Shown: positions 50,865-63,150 of the stretch, piece by piece
Layout: every line of letters begins with the position of its first letter
Position numbering within the stretch: position 1 is the stretch's first letter
Assembly: GCA_003339415.1 (NCBI GenBank)
Contig: PDHQ01000091.1
Location: 1-64,000, forward strand
Length of the DNA stretch: 64,000 nt
Direction of reading: 5' to 3'
DNA from: Ophiocordyceps camponoti-saundersi (nom. inval.)
Taxonomy: Eukaryota; Ascomycota; Sordariomycetes; Hypocreales; Ophiocordycipitaceae
Position numbers and translations under genes: made by a program
Notes under the pieces: generated by a model
The model's input: only the letters and a program-made list of their open reading frames with translations
Database searches by the model: none
Told to the model about the DNA's origin: nothing

Positions 50865-51005
50865 AAAGGAAGGAATAAAAGGTTTAATAAGTAGGCGCTA
50901 TAAAAGCTATAGAAAAGTGGGGCGGGCTAGCGGAAAATCTTTTACCTAACCTTACTATATACTATATAACGGATCCCGCACTTACGGGAAAAGGAAGGGA
51001 CCTTA
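50865..51005. other. Y interior between copy D and the Y 3' LTR
   Basis: Short RIP-lighter stretch; with 45780-47263 it forms the 3' region of Y. On the minus strand it would be upstream of the Y antisense gene. No clear motif apart from TTTATAGCGCC on that strand. Confidence 0.5.
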
Positions 51006-51305
51006 TATTAAAGTCTAGCCCTTATATTATATTCAGGTTATAGACCTAAATATTAGACTTACGGATTAGCCTTACGATTAAACGATAAGGCTACTACTAT
51101 CTAGCTTAGAGGCCTATAGCGGAAGGATTAAATAGAACGGAACGGGAAGGATAGTTAAATAGGAAGGCAAATAAGCTCTAAAGGAAAGAGCGGTATATAT
51201 AGCTATTTAGCACGCTAGAGTGCGGCTTCCTTAGAAGCTTTCTATACGTGATTATTATTATATATAGCTTAGCAAATAAGCACCCCTTTAACTAGTCCCT
51301 TAATA
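51006..51305 (+). repeat. Y 3' LTR (300 bp)
   Basis: Starts TATTAAAGTC where the 5' LTR has TGTTAAGGTC, showing G-to-A change at the terminus; followed by GGAAT. Confidence 0.9.
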
Positions 51306-51310
51306 GGAAT

Positions 51311-54300
51311 AAGGGGCAGGGGGGTAATATTATATTTATAAAATAAAAAGGGAAAATTACTTAAGGAGGATAACTAGCTATAAGGGGCGCTTAAATAAAT
51401 ATATAGTTAAGTCCGCCTTAACTTATTATAAAAATATATATCCTTTTATATAAACTTAGAGTAGTTTAATACCGCGTAAAGTTTAAAGCTATTAAGTAGC
51501 TCTTAAGTTAGAATAATATAATTTTTCTATTTTATAAAGATAAGTTAATAAGGTATCCCGCCCTATAAGCGCTAACTCTTAGTATTCTTTATAATAAAGA
51601 TTTCCTTAACCTTATACTTATTAAAAGATAAGTTATTATAAGAGAGATAGAGGAGGGGATTTAGCTAGGAGTTAGTAAGTAACTAAAATAGTAAAGGGTT
51701 ACTAGTAGTACGCTTAATAAAGTTAATATAGAAAGTAAGGTAAATACTAAATAATATATTAAAAGTAATAGTAAGTAGCGTTAGTATAGCTATTACCTTA
51801 TATTTACCCTTAAGGTAATTAAGCTTCTAAGATAGATAGTTAAATTATATATAAGTAAGGTTAAGCTATATAAAGTTACCGATTTAGAACTATTCTATAA
51901 ATTAATAAGACTTATTCGAGGAGTCCTATTATTATTACTAAGCCTAGGCGATAAAAGCTTATATTAGTTTAACGCTATTATAAAGGAAATAAGTAAACGC
52001 TATAGCTTAGCTTTTCGGGGAAAAGATAGAAGCGGCCGCCTCCGCTAGCTAGTTAAGAAAGATAATATCGAAGCTATAAAATAAGCAGTTAGGACTAATA
52101 CTCGTTATAGATTAGTTTTAATTATTTAAAGTAAGCTAGTAAGTAAGTAAGTAGCGCGGCTAGTTAAATTATAAGAAGGAGATTATATAATAAAGAATAG
52201 CTTATACCTCTTAGTTTATACGCTTTATACCCTTATTAGTTTAGGGGTAATATATTATAAAAAGTAGCTTATTAACCTTAGTAAGATAATAGAGAGTAGA
52301 CTAGAAATAGCTTATCTAATTAAAACTACGATCGGAAATTAACTTATAAGGGAAGCTATAAAACTACTACTAATATTAAATAAAGCGCTTAATATATTAC
52401 TTAGTATTTATAAATATTATAGCTTTAAGCTAGATATATTTTAATAAGTAATTTATAATAACTATTAGGAAACGGGGCTAGGACTCTAAGGCGGCGGGTA
52501 GCTTAGTTATAAAGTTTATAGAGAGGGTTATTTAAAACTATTTAAAAGGAGGTAGCGGCTAAAATAACCCTTAACGGCGCTAATAATTAAGGTAGTTACT
52601 ATAATAGTAATAGTTATAAATAAAATATACTATATCCGTAAATATATTATCTTAGTAAAACTCGCGTTAAAAAAATATAAAAGTAATATTCTTACTAAAA
52701 TATCTTATTATAAGGGAATTATAAGTTTATTAAATAAGTATAATAATTAAAAGTTCCTACTTAGAAACTTAAAGATAGCTTTAGAATTATAGCTATTTAT
52801 AAGTAAAGATAGAATAGTTCGTAACTTACTTATAAGTACCCGCTTCTAGCGGAAACTTCCGAGCGCCTAACTAAACTACTTAGTAGCGTATATAATAAAA
52901 AGAATTAGCACGGAGAGCCTTTAACTAAAAGTCCCGTAAGGTCTCGTTATAAAAGGGGGCTAAGGCGTCCTAAGTAAGAGGTATAGCTATAAGGAACTAG
53001 GATAAGGCTAGGCTAGATTAGATTAGCTATAACTTAAAAGAGTAAATAGATATAAGCTATATAATTTAACTAAAGCGCTCCTCCGTTTTATAGCGATCCT
53101 ATTCTTACTAGGAGAGTATATCGGGCTATAACGCTTACGCGCTAGGATAATACTAAAAGCGGAAGTTAAAAAAAGTAAGCATTTTAGCTTAATACGCTTA
53201 ATATTTTATTATAGCTTTAAGTATAGTAAAATACTTTAAGGCCTTATAATTTATAAAGATAAAAAATAGCCGCGTAACTTTATATAACTTAGTAAACTAC
53301 GCTTTAAAGTAAGAAATAATAGTAAGAAGCTTTTTATTATAAATTATATAATTTTATTCTATAAATAAAAGTTTCTTAAAATAATATATAATAGGCTAGA
53401 GGATATAATCTAAGCTAAACTAGGAAAAGTACCCGCTAATAGCTTTATTAAAATAGTTAGCTTTAATAATAATATTATAGTTTAAATCTTACTAGGCGAA
53501 GATAGGGGTAAAGATAAACGCGGACTTAAGCGTATTAAAAGTAAGCTAGTATTTATTAGTTTAGTAGAAAAGCGCGCTATATTTTATAAGCTTAACTAAG
53601 GGAGCTATAAGGTTTAAAAAATAAGGTATAAAGTTATAATAGAAGTTAGTAAACTTAAGAAAATTACGCACGCCTCGGACGTAGGTCGGCGCCTCCTATT
53701 TTAAGATTATAAAAACTTTAATAAGGTTTAGCTATATTTCTTTACTAGCGTAAATAATAAACCCTAAATACTTAACTTTATAAATAGTAAAGTTATACTT
53801 ATTAAGATTAAGGAAAAGCCCGGCCTAATAAAGATATAAGAGTATAACGCGTACCTTACGCTAATAATCGGAATAGGAACCTCCTAAATAAATAAAGATA
53901 TTATCTAAATATACTATAGTAAAATCCCTTAAGGAGTTACTAAGGGTAATATTAATATAATACTAGAACGTAGTAAGCGCTCCTATAAGGCTAAAAAAGT
54001 AGATAAGGTATTTAAATAAATTAAACTAAATATAGAAAGCTATAAGGTATTCCTTACCCTTTATAATATAAAGCTTATAGAAAATAGTATAAATATTAAG
54101 TTTCGTAAACTAATAAGTATTTAAAAAGCTATAGAGTATCTTTTTAATAAGTAAAAAGGGATAATAATTTTACTTTATTACCTTATTTAAGGCGCGATAA
54201 TTAATATAAAAGCGCTACCCGCCTCCTAGCTTTTTTATAAGTAAGATAAAAGCGGCTATAAATAATAAGCTAGCGCGGATCTATTTTTTATTTATTAAGT

Positions 54301-56192
54301 TAATAATCTATTTCTAAACCTTAAGAAGATACTCGTAAGGTATATTATAAAGTAAGCTTTAAGGTAAAGGGGGTAAGGAATTATTAAGTTCTTAGTAAAG
54401 TTAGATATAGTAATTATAATTACCGTAATAAGGGGGGAAAACGCTAGCTTTCTCCTTATCGAATAAGTTAATAAAATTTAATACTTTAAAAAGTAAGAAA
54501 AAGCTTATAGTTAAGGTAAAGGTTATAATATATAAAATATAAGAGATATCCTATAAGCTAATAGCGAGGAACTAATAATTAATATATTACTAAGATTTAT
54601 AGCGGATAAGGGCCGCGAAAATAAAGCTAAGGATAGCTATAATAAGGTAAGTAACTCGCTAAGATTCGGAGTATAAGATAACTAATCCGCTAGTAAAGTA
54701 AACTATAACTTCCTACTTACTAAGATATAATAAGATATTATTATACGCTATTTAAAATAAGCTAAGGATTAAGTTCTAAGTAAAGCTTAGGATTATATAT
54801 ATTATTACGAGTAACTATTAACTATTAATATTAGCTATAAAGCGGATAAGGTAGCGGATAGATAAGTATAGCTTAAAGCGTATACGCTATTAGCGATATA
54901 TTTATATAATAATATAAATTACTTATAAGTAAGAGAGGGGAATTTACTTAAGCTAATAGCGCTATATAAAAGATTCGCTTATAGTAGCGTAATAATTATA
55001 GCTACTATCCGCTTATATAATAATAAAAAAAGTAAAATTTATAAATATAGAAAGAAAAAGGGAAAGTAAGTTTATATTCTACCTAATATTTATAAAATAG
55101 TTATTTAGTATTTTATAAGTAATATTACTATAAGAGTCCTCCCCTTATAAGAGACTTAATATAGGGGGGATTTATTTCCCTAATTTAAGGCGGGGTTCTC
55201 CTCCTCCTTTACGGTATTTATAAAATAAACTAAAGAGGCTAGTAAGGGAGGATTAAGCTTATACTTACGCGGAAAATAGCCGGTACTATTATAGCGGAGG
55301 TAGCGGCCCTTAGCGCGCCGCTTCGTAATCTCGTTACTATTAGCCTTAGTTACTTAATAATAAGTTTTACCGCTACGGCTATTTTAGCTTTAAGAGGGGG
55401 GGCTACTATATTTACTAAAGCGCGGCTAAGTGCCGGTCTAGTATATATTAGTTATCGAGGTATCTTAAGATAGCTTAGGAGCGGAAAGTAAAGGTATTTA
55501 GCTTTTATTTTTAAAGCGGAAAAACTCGATATTTATAATAATAGCGCGGATCCTAATAATAGCGATAATATACTTAGTTAGGGGAATATTATACTTTATA
55601 TAGTATTAGTAAAGGGCTAGTATAAGGGTATAATAAAAGCGTATAACTTTAATTTTATTAGCTTATTTAGTACTATTTACTAAAGTAAGCTTAGCTTTAA
55701 AGTAAATAAGGAAATTAAAAAAGGACTTAGAAGCGCCTTATATAAGGTATTAAAGCTTTATTATAGCTATCTAGCGCTAGTATAAGTTAGTAAATATAAT
55801 ATTAAAGTAACTTAAGAAATAGTTAAGGTTATACTTATATTTAATACTTTACTTAAAAAATAAGGCTACCTTAGCTTAGATTATAAAAAATAAATATTAG
55901 TATAAAAATACTTATTAATTATAAGCGGTACTAATAAAGGCCTAGTCCGCTTATAGCTTATAAAATATAAAGGAGCGCTATACTAGAAAAAGGTTCTTAT
56001 CGCTATTAAATAGCGATCTAAAAGGTAATAGCTTATAGCAAGGTTATAATTACTATTACTTAAGAAGCTATATAAATTAATACTATTAGTATATAAGGCT
56101 TTAAAGCTCTATAATAATAGCTTACTACTTTAAAAGCTAAGCGATAATAGCTTATTAAATATTAAAGTTATTTATAGTTAAGGTTATTTTAT
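51311..56192 (-). pseudogene. X2 gag-pol (Ty3/gypsy), dead by RIP
   Basis: Reverse-strand equivalent of 6493-11258 plus the end of pol. The RT segment lies near 54240-53830 and the RNase H and integrase parts at lower coordinates; the 3' remainder continues beyond Y (40102 downward). Comparing it with X1 shows many sites where one copy keeps C or G and the other has T or A, as expected for independent RIP. Confidence 0.8.
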
Positions 56193-56442
56193 TATAAAGG
56201 TCCTATACTCCTTAACGTTTATAAAAAGCTAACTTTATTAATATAGAATAACCTAAGAGGTTCTAAGGTATATACGGTATATATACTTAGGGTTATAATC
56301 TATATATAGCCCGCGCCCGTCCCGCGCGTAGCGCTAACTAATTATATATACTTATATATACCCCGCGCCCGTTATACGCGCGGACTTAACTAAGCACCCC
56401 CTACGTGACTTAGCTATTCGGGCGCAGCCCGAATCCTTTATA
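56193..56442 (-). repeat. X2 5' LTR (250 bp)
   Basis: Inverted match to 6243-6492; less mutated at CG-rich spots (for example GGGCGCAGCCCGAATCC), so this LTR best approximates the original. Confidence 0.88.
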
Positions 56443-56447
56443 AAGAG

Positions 56448-57603
56448 TGCTAAATAGTTTTTACTCTTTAAAGTAAAGATAAATATAAGTAGTATAAGTT
56501 AAATATATTATTTATAAACTTTTATAACGCTGTTACTATATTAATTAATAAGGAAAATAATAAACTTATTACTTTATTATTATTAAATAGGTCCTTTATA
56601 TTCTTATATTTAAAGATTTAGTAAATATTTATAATTATTTTTTTTATTTATACGCTAGGGGCCTTTATAATATCTATAGCTTTTATAATATATTAAGTAG
56701 GAAAGATCCCCTAAAGTAAAGTAAAACCCCCTAATTATAAAAGGAAGGCTTATTATACGCTTATATAAGGGTATAGCGGTAGCTAGCGGTAGTATAGTAT
56801 AACGAGCCTGCTGCTTAGGGGTAGTCTCGAATAATATAAGAAAAGTGGGGTAGGGAGGGGAGTGCGGAGAAAAGGAAAGTCCGTGAGGCACGGGGCGGAA
56901 GGAGCGGGGCGGTATAGCGTAGCGCGGGGCGGTATATAGCGGTGCGGGGCGGTGCGGGGCGGTGCGAGGCGAGGCGGTGCGGCGCGGGGCGGAGGAAGGA
57001 AAGTTTAAAGGTATTTATAGTTATTAAAACTTATTATCTAATCCTTATAAAGAGCCTAACCTTAGTTTTTAAAAAACTTAAAAAGCTTATTAATAAGATA
57101 GAGCTTTATATTAATATAAATTAATAATATACTAAACTAAGTATATTATTATATATTATAAGAAGAAGCCTAGTTAAGGTTAGACTTATAAGAGTTATTA
57201 ATTTATAAAACCTTAAAAATAAGGTATTTATAGCAGAACTTTAAGTAGCTTATATTAGGGATTATAATATCTTAGTACTTTTAAGTATTAGTAAAAATAG
57301 CTTATAATAGTATAAAAAGCTAGTATTTATAATTACTAATAACGAATAAGTTTATTTTATAATAAATAACTTTATATATAATAGAAGCTATATAGCTAAG
57401 TTACTAAGTATATTTATTTATATTAAATATATTAAGAAGTATCTTTTTACTATTATATAATTTATATTAAAATATATAATAGATTATTATAAAGATATTA
57501 TTCTTAACTACTTAGTTTTTAAATTATAGAAATTATAATATATTATTAGCCTCCTAGCTATTAATAAGAATAAAATTTAAATAATACCTTAATAAAATAA
57601 AAG
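56448..57603. other. RIP-degraded DNA right of X2, with a GC-rich minisatellite
   Basis: AT-rich except for 56810-57000. A minus-strand open frame (56655-56891) spans a less mutated segment but its composition tracks the repeat and I do not call it a gene. 57000-57600 shows no recognisable gene. Confidence 0.45.
56890..56996. repeat. G-rich minisatellite (GGTGCGGGGC units)
   Basis: Repeated GGGGCGG and GGTGCGGGGC units; consecutive perfect copies at 56941-56960 with variants on both sides. Guanine runs on the plus strand could form G-quadruplexes. It stands out in an otherwise A/T-dominated region. Confidence 0.75.
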
Positions 57604-57815
57604 TATAAGGGATTAGTTTATAACTAATTATAGCTAAATAGGGGGGATTATAGCGGATATATTTAGGTCTTCCTAATAGCGCTTAGTTATCGCGCGGGGT
57701 ATATAGCTAGCTTAGGAGGGGGGCTTCTCTCCCCTCTCTTTCCTCTTTTTAATAGCTTTAATTATAACTCCTCTTTAGCTTACTTTAATATCGCACTCTT
57801 AGTAAAACTATTATA
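57604..57815 (+). repeat. E1 5' LTR (212 bp)
   Basis: Near-identical to 59173-59384 and inverted to 60747-60956 and 62313-62522. Keeps GGAGGGGGGCTTCTCTCCCC-like GC-rich core. Confidence 0.8.
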
Positions 57816-57899
57816 TTAATTAAAGCTCCTCTTACTATAAACTAAATATAAAAGTAAGATTATTATAGAATAACGCTATTAAATTTTACCTGCGCCCGA

Positions 57900-59150
57900 G
57901 CTTTTACTCGCTTACTCTAGCCTAAACTTATAGTTAGCCGCTATATATACGAAATTTACTATTAATAGAGTAATAATTAGGGAGCCTAAGGCTTAATTTT
58001 ATTACGTTTTTTCCTATCTTAGCACCTTTTAGTAAACGTTCCTATTATATATTTTTTCGGTTATTAACTTTTTAAATTAGCCTAATACCTTCTTAGTATA
58101 TATTTTTAAGCTTTTAGAAGAGAGCTATAAGGAATACTATATAAGTTTAAACTTAGTTAGGATATATTAGGAGCTATCTAAGCTCCTTAGAGAATATATT
58201 ATAAGGTAAGAGTTTTCCTTTTTTAAAGCTAGGCCGTTATATTAATCTAATTATATTAAGATTATTCTACTTTTATCCGGGCTACGTAAGGAGCTATAAA
58301 AGCGCTTAGATTATAAAAACTAGCTTATAATATATATAGCTTTCGCTAGCTTTCTCCGGGGCTTTAATAAAGTATTTAGTTCCGGGAATATTCTTAATAT
58401 ATTAATTAATTTACCGCCCCCTTTTTCTACTAACCTAATAAATATTTTATTTATATAATCTTATTCTAATATTACTAAGCGCTAGCGTTACTATTAATAT
58501 AATTAAATCGGTTATTTTAAGTATAACTATCCGAAGCTTCGTAGGTAAATAAGGATATTAAGGTTAAGGCTTTTTATAAGTAAAGCGGGGTAATTAGAGG
58601 TAAATCTAAAGTATTTTAATTAGGGGGATAATAAGTAAGGAGGGATAAATATACGCTAGATATTATAGCTTAGGTAATTTCCGGCTTTATTATATTATTT
58701 TATATAAGAATAGTCTACGTATAGCTTAAGTATATAGATTTATTAATAAGTATATATTATAATCGTATTACGCCTTAGCTTATAAACTAGCGCTAGTAAT
58801 ATATAATAATAAGTATATAGCTAGCTTTACTATTTACCGTAATTAAGGTATTTTCTAAGCTTCTTATAATTAATATAATATTACCTAATCTTATATATTA
58901 GCTATATAAGTAAGTTTTTACTATTAATATATAAGTTTATTAATTCTTACCTTAAGTAATATTATAATTCTAAGCTTATTAGAATCTTCCTTATAAGGAT
59001 TAAGGTTTAATTTCTTAAATTATAAGGGAGCCCTTCCGCCCTCTTATTCTTATCTTTACGGAGACTATTAGGCTATTAGCTAGGGTCTATATAGAGTATC
59101 CTACTAGCGTAATAATATATAACTTTTCTATCTTACGCTCCTACCTCCTT
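57900..59150 (+). pseudogene. E1 gag-like gene relic
   Basis: The frame gives FSVINFLN-like and VYIFKLLEESYKEYYISLNL, then KIILLLSGLRKEL, AFASFLRGFNKVFSSGNIL, LINLPPPFSTNLINILFI and a probable knuckle start (RYFKYNYPK, formerly CFKCNHP-like) near 58508. This layout (helical capsid region, then a basic knuckle) fits a retroelement gag. The rest of the interior stays partly open but I cannot assign it. RIP stops at Gln codons. Confidence 0.5.
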
Positions 59151-59172
59151 AGCTAGCTTAAGAAAAGGGCTA

Positions 59173-59384
59173 TATAAGAGATTAGTTTATAACTAATTAT
59201 AGCTAGATAGGGGGGATTATAGCGGATATATTTAGGTTTTCCTAATAGCGCTTAGTTATCGCGCGGGGTATATAGCTAGCTTAGGAGGGGGGCTTCTCTC
59301 CCCTCTCTTCCCTCTTTTCGATAACTTTAATTATAACTCCTTTTTAGCTTACTTTAATATCGCACTCTTAGTAAGACTATTATA
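59173..59384 (+). repeat. E1 3' LTR (212 bp)
   Basis: Direct copy of 57604-57815. Confidence 0.8.
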
Positions 59385-59389
59385 AGAAG

Positions 59390-60741
59390 CTTTATTTTTA
59401 TATAGTTAGATATATATTTTATATAAAAAAGATATTTTTAATATTTTATTTTTAAGCTTTTATATTCTTATAAATTTTAACTATAAACTTATTTTATAAA
59501 TAAAGTTATTAGCTAGTAATAAGTAATAAATAAGAAAATACTTTATATAAATATATTACTTTTTATAATTATTAAAAATAGCGGTAAAGCTAGCATTTAA
59601 CTATAGCTTTAAATATTATAATATAAGAGTAATTATCTATTTAATAGCGATACTTATTCTTTACCTTATATTTTATTAAAGATAATAAACTTTATAATAG
59701 GGGCTATAAAGTTTATAGCTATCCCTTATAATAAGAGTACTAATAGCTTTTACTAATAAGTAGTACTAATAAGTAATAAAAGCACTAATAGCTTTTACTA
59801 ATAAGTAGGAATAGCTTTACTATAAAGTTTATACTTATACTTTATAACGCTTATACTAATAGCTTATACTAATAAGTAATATTAATAGGTAATAGTAATA
59901 TTAATAAGTAGCACTAATAGCTTTTAAAGTTTATTATTTTTATACCTTATAATATATAAGTACTAATAGCCTCTACTAATAAGTAGCACTAATAAGTAAT
60001 AGTAATACTAATAAGTAATATTAATAGCTTTTAAAGTTTATTATCTTTATACTTTCTAACGCGTAAGCGCTAATAGCTTTTACTAATAAGTAGCACTAAT
60101 AAGTAATAATAGCGCTAATAGCTTTTACTAATAAGTAAGAATAGCTTCGCTATAAGGTTTATTTATTATTTTTATATATTATAATATATAAGAACTAATA
60201 GCTTTTACTAATAAGTAATAATTAGGTTTTTAGGAATATATTATCGCGTTTAGAGGACTTTATAAGTAAGGAGCTTTTATATATATATTTTTCTATTAAG
60301 TATAGTAATATATTATATATTTAAGTTTATTACTATTAAAAATATACTAGATTTTACTATTATAAAGCTTTATTAATATATTATATTTATATTATAAATA
60401 TATTATAAAAATCTCTTATATATATATTATATAAGTATTATAATTAGTACGCTTTTATATTTATATTTTAAATTATAGCTAGCGCTTAATATTAATATTA
60501 TATAATCCCTTATAAGCTTTATCCCTCCCACGGACCTTATTAATATTAAAATACTTAACTATTATAAGCTATATAAGCTTATTATATCTTAATCTTAATA
60601 ACTAAGTAGCTAAGATAATATTATATTATAGTTAAGTATATTATACACTTTTATATTTATATTAAACTTTATATAATATAAAGTTCCGATATTAGCTATT
60701 ATATATAATATAATAATAGTAAAATTATACGCGTAATAATA
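59390..60741. other. AT-rich tract with a short-repeat array between E1 and E2
   Basis: Contains the degenerate array described separately (59730-60220); the remainder is AT-rich with no recognisable gene. Confidence 0.5.
59730..60220. repeat. Degenerate tandem array of CTAATAGCTTTTACTAATAAGTAG units
   Basis: Units built from AGCACTAATAGCTTTT and ACTAATAAGTAG recur many times with irregular spacing, along with TATAAAGTTTAT-type segments. It is a minisatellite-like array and lacks the constant repeat/spacer plan of CRISPR. Confidence 0.75.
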
Positions 60742-60746
60742 ATAAT

Positions 60747-60956
60747 TATAATAATATTACTAAAGCGATTATAAAAGTAAGCTAAAAAGGAGTTATAATT
60801 AAAGCTATCGAAGAGAGGAAAGAGAGGGGAGAGAAGCCCCCCTCCTAAGCTAGCTATATACCCCGCGCGATAACTAAGCGCTATCGGGAAGACCTAAATA
60901 TATCCGCTATAATCCCCCTTATCTAGCTACGATTAATTATAAACTAATCCCTTATA
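60747..60956 (-). repeat. E2 3' LTR (210 bp)
   Basis: Inverted match to the E1 LTRs. Confidence 0.78.
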
Positions 60957-60999
60957 TAGCCCCCTCCTTAAGCTAGCTAAGGAGGTAAGAACGTAGGAC

Positions 61000-62250
61000 G
61001 GAAAAGTTACGTATTACTACGCTAGTAAGATACTCTATATAATCCTTAGCTAATAGCTTAATAGCTTTTATAAAAATAAGGATAAGAGGGCGGAAAAGCT
61101 CTCTTATAGCTTAAAAAATTAAACCTTAATTTTTATAAGGAAAATTCTAATAAGCTTAGAATTATAATATTACTTAAGGTAAAAATTAATAAACTTATAT
61201 ATTAGTAATAAAAATTTACTTATATAGCTAATATATAAGATTAGATAGTATTATATTAGTTATAGGAAGCTTAGAAGATACCTTAATTATAGTAAATAAT
61301 AAAGCTAGCTATATACTTATCGCTATATACCGCTAGCGTTAGTTTATAAGCTAAAATATAATATAATTATAATATATACTTATTAATAAATCTACGCGCT
61401 TAAGCTACGCGCGGACTATTCTTATATAAGGTAATATAATAAAGCTAGAAATTACCTAAGCTATAATATTTAATATATACTTATCCCTCCTTACTTATTA
61501 TCCCCTTAATTAAAATACTCTAAATTTACCTCTAATTACCCCGCTCCGCTTATAAAAAGCTTTAACTTTAATATCCTTATTTACTTACGAAGCTTCGAAT
61601 AGTTACGCTTAAAATAACCGATCTAGTTATACTAATAATAACGCTAGCGCTTAGTAATATTAAAATAAGATTATATAAATAAGATATCTATTAGGTTAGC
61701 TAAAAAGGGGGGCGGTAAATTAACTAGCGCGTTAGGAATATTCTTAAAACTAAATACTTTATTAAAGCCCTAAAGAAAGCTAATAAAGGCTATATATATT
61801 ATAAGCTAGTTTTTACGATTTAAGCGCTCTTATAACTCCTTACGTAATTTAGATAAGAGTAGAATAATCTTAGTATAATTAGACTAATATAATAGCCTAG
61901 CCTTAAAAAGGGAAAACTCTTACTTTATAATATATTCTCCGAGGGCCTCTAATAGCCCTTAATATATCTTAACTAGGGAAAAACCTACGTAGCGTTCCTT
62001 ATAGCTCTTTCCTAAAAGCTTAAAAATATATACTAAGAAAGTATTAAGTTAATTTAAAAAGTTAATAACTAAAGAGATATATAGTAAGAATATCTATTAG
62101 AAGGTACTAAGATAGGAAAAAACGTAATAGAATTAAGCTTTAAGCTCCCTAATTACTACTTTATTAATAGTAAATTTAGCACGTATAGTAGCTAGCTAAG
62201 AATCTAAGCTAGAATAAGCTAAGAATAGCTTTAATATAGGTAAAATTTAA
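61000..62250 (-). pseudogene. E2 gag-like gene relic
   Basis: Minus-strand counterpart of 57900-59150. Comparison with E1 shows transitions only in the parts I aligned. No polymerase domain. Confidence 0.45.
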
Positions 62251-62312
62251 TAGCGTTTTATATTAAGATTTTACTTTTATATTCGGTTAGCGGTAAGAGG
62301 AGCTTTAATTAA

Positions 62313-62522
62313 TATAATAATATTATTAAAGTAATTATAGAAGTAAGCTAAAAAGGAGTTATAATTAAAGCTATTAAAGAGAGGAAAGAGAGGGGAGAGA
62401 AGCCCCCCTCCTAAGCTAGCTATATACTCCGCGCGATAACTAAGCGTTATTAGGAAGACCTAAATATATCCGCTATAATCCCCCTTATCTAGCTATAATT
62501 AATTATAAATTAATCTCTTATA
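62313..62522 (-). repeat. E2 5' LTR (210 bp)
   Basis: Inverted match to the E1 LTRs and direct copy of 60747-60956. Confidence 0.78.
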
Positions 62523-62527
62523 ATAAT

Positions 62528-63150
62528 TATATAAAAATATATTATATAAAGTTTTATAATAATATATATAATTTATATTTATAATAGTATTATTTAATAT
62601 ATTAAGATATATAAAATTAAATAAAGTAATATTTTATATAATAATAAGGATATATAAAGAATTAAGAATAAACTGCTTTTAATACGCGCTTAATATAAGG
62701 CGCGATCTAAAAAAAAAGTAAAATATTAGCGGCGTCGGATTCGCTATTTAATTTAGAGTAAAGCTATGCTTAGCTAAGTTCCGGCTAAGGGTAGTTATAA
62801 CCGCGGCGGAGGAGGATAAAATTTTTATAAAGAAACTAAAGTTATAACGCGCTTTAAACGCAGGTTAGATTTATCTATATACTAATCTAAAAATACTAAC
62901 TTTAATAGAAAATATATTAAATATAACTATAAATTATTATAAGTCCTAGTTAATAAAAATAAAAAAAATTATATTATTAATTATTAGGTATTATATTAGC
63001 TAACGCGTTCCGCGTAGCTTAGGCTATAATAGTAGCTTATAGGGAACTTAAATTAAACTAAATTTAAACTTAAACTATTTATATTACGCGTAAGGAAATT
63101 AAAAATATTATTATAATTACCTTTTATAAATTATTATATTTAAAGATAAC
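62528..63150. other. AT-rich DNA and probable 5' region of a second LINE
   Basis: The first part is AT-rich with no visible gene. From about 62690 more GC-rich pieces appear (for example CCGCGGCGGAGGAGG near 62802), and may be the LINE 5' leader. Boundaries cannot be fixed because the element leaves the window. Confidence 0.35.

Larger units (their letters stand above)
40103..51305 (+). mobile_element. Ty3/gypsy element Y, RIP-mutated, nested in X2 and interrupted by D
   Basis: LTRs 40103-40402 and 51006-51305 are both 300 bp (TGTTAAGG... or TATTAAAG... to CCCTTAATA). The target duplication is GGAAT (40098-40102 and 51306-51310). Without D the element is about 7.6 kb. Plus-strand gag-pol occupies 40640-45750. 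A further 1.5 kb before the 3' LTR holds an antisense gene into whose upstream side copy D inserted. RIP is lighter than in X: several GG/CC-rich blocks survive. Confidence 0.9.
38306..56442 (-). mobile_element. Ty3/gypsy element X2, inverted relative to X1, interrupted by Y (with D inside)
   Basis: LTRs are 38306-38555 and 56193-56442 (250 bp each), with a perfect 5-bp duplication AAGAG (38301-38305 and 56443-56447). Y (40103-51305) splits it at a GGAAT site. On the minus strand it carries the same gag, RT, RNase H and integrase relics as X1, and the same antisense frame near the 3' LTR. Confidence 0.9.
57604..59384 (+). mobile_element. Short gag-only LTR element E1, RIP-mutated
   Basis: Two 212-bp direct repeats (57604-57815 and 59173-59384) start TATAAG and end CTATTATA, matching TG...CA ends after RIP. 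Flanks AAAAG (57599-57603) and AGAAG (59385-59389) agree at four of five bases. The 1.36-kb interior encodes a gag-like protein but no polymerase. It fits the TR-GAG class of non-autonomous elements. E2 is a second copy, inverted. Confidence 0.72.
60747..62522 (-). mobile_element. Short gag-only LTR element E2, inverted copy of E1
   Basis: 210-bp terminal repeats 60747-60956 and 62313-62522, with a perfect 5-bp duplication ATAAT (60742-60746 and 62523-62527). The interior is homologous to E1 on the opposite strand, including the gag-like frame (about 62250-61580, minus strand). Confidence 0.75.

Noticed and set aside
56655..56891. 78-codon minus-strand frame
   Set aside because: It starts in the minisatellite flank, lacks domain similarity and sits in a locally less mutated patch.
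59730..60220. Possible CRISPR array
   Set aside because: Units vary, spacing is irregular, no unique spacers or cas genes, and the context is eukaryotic.
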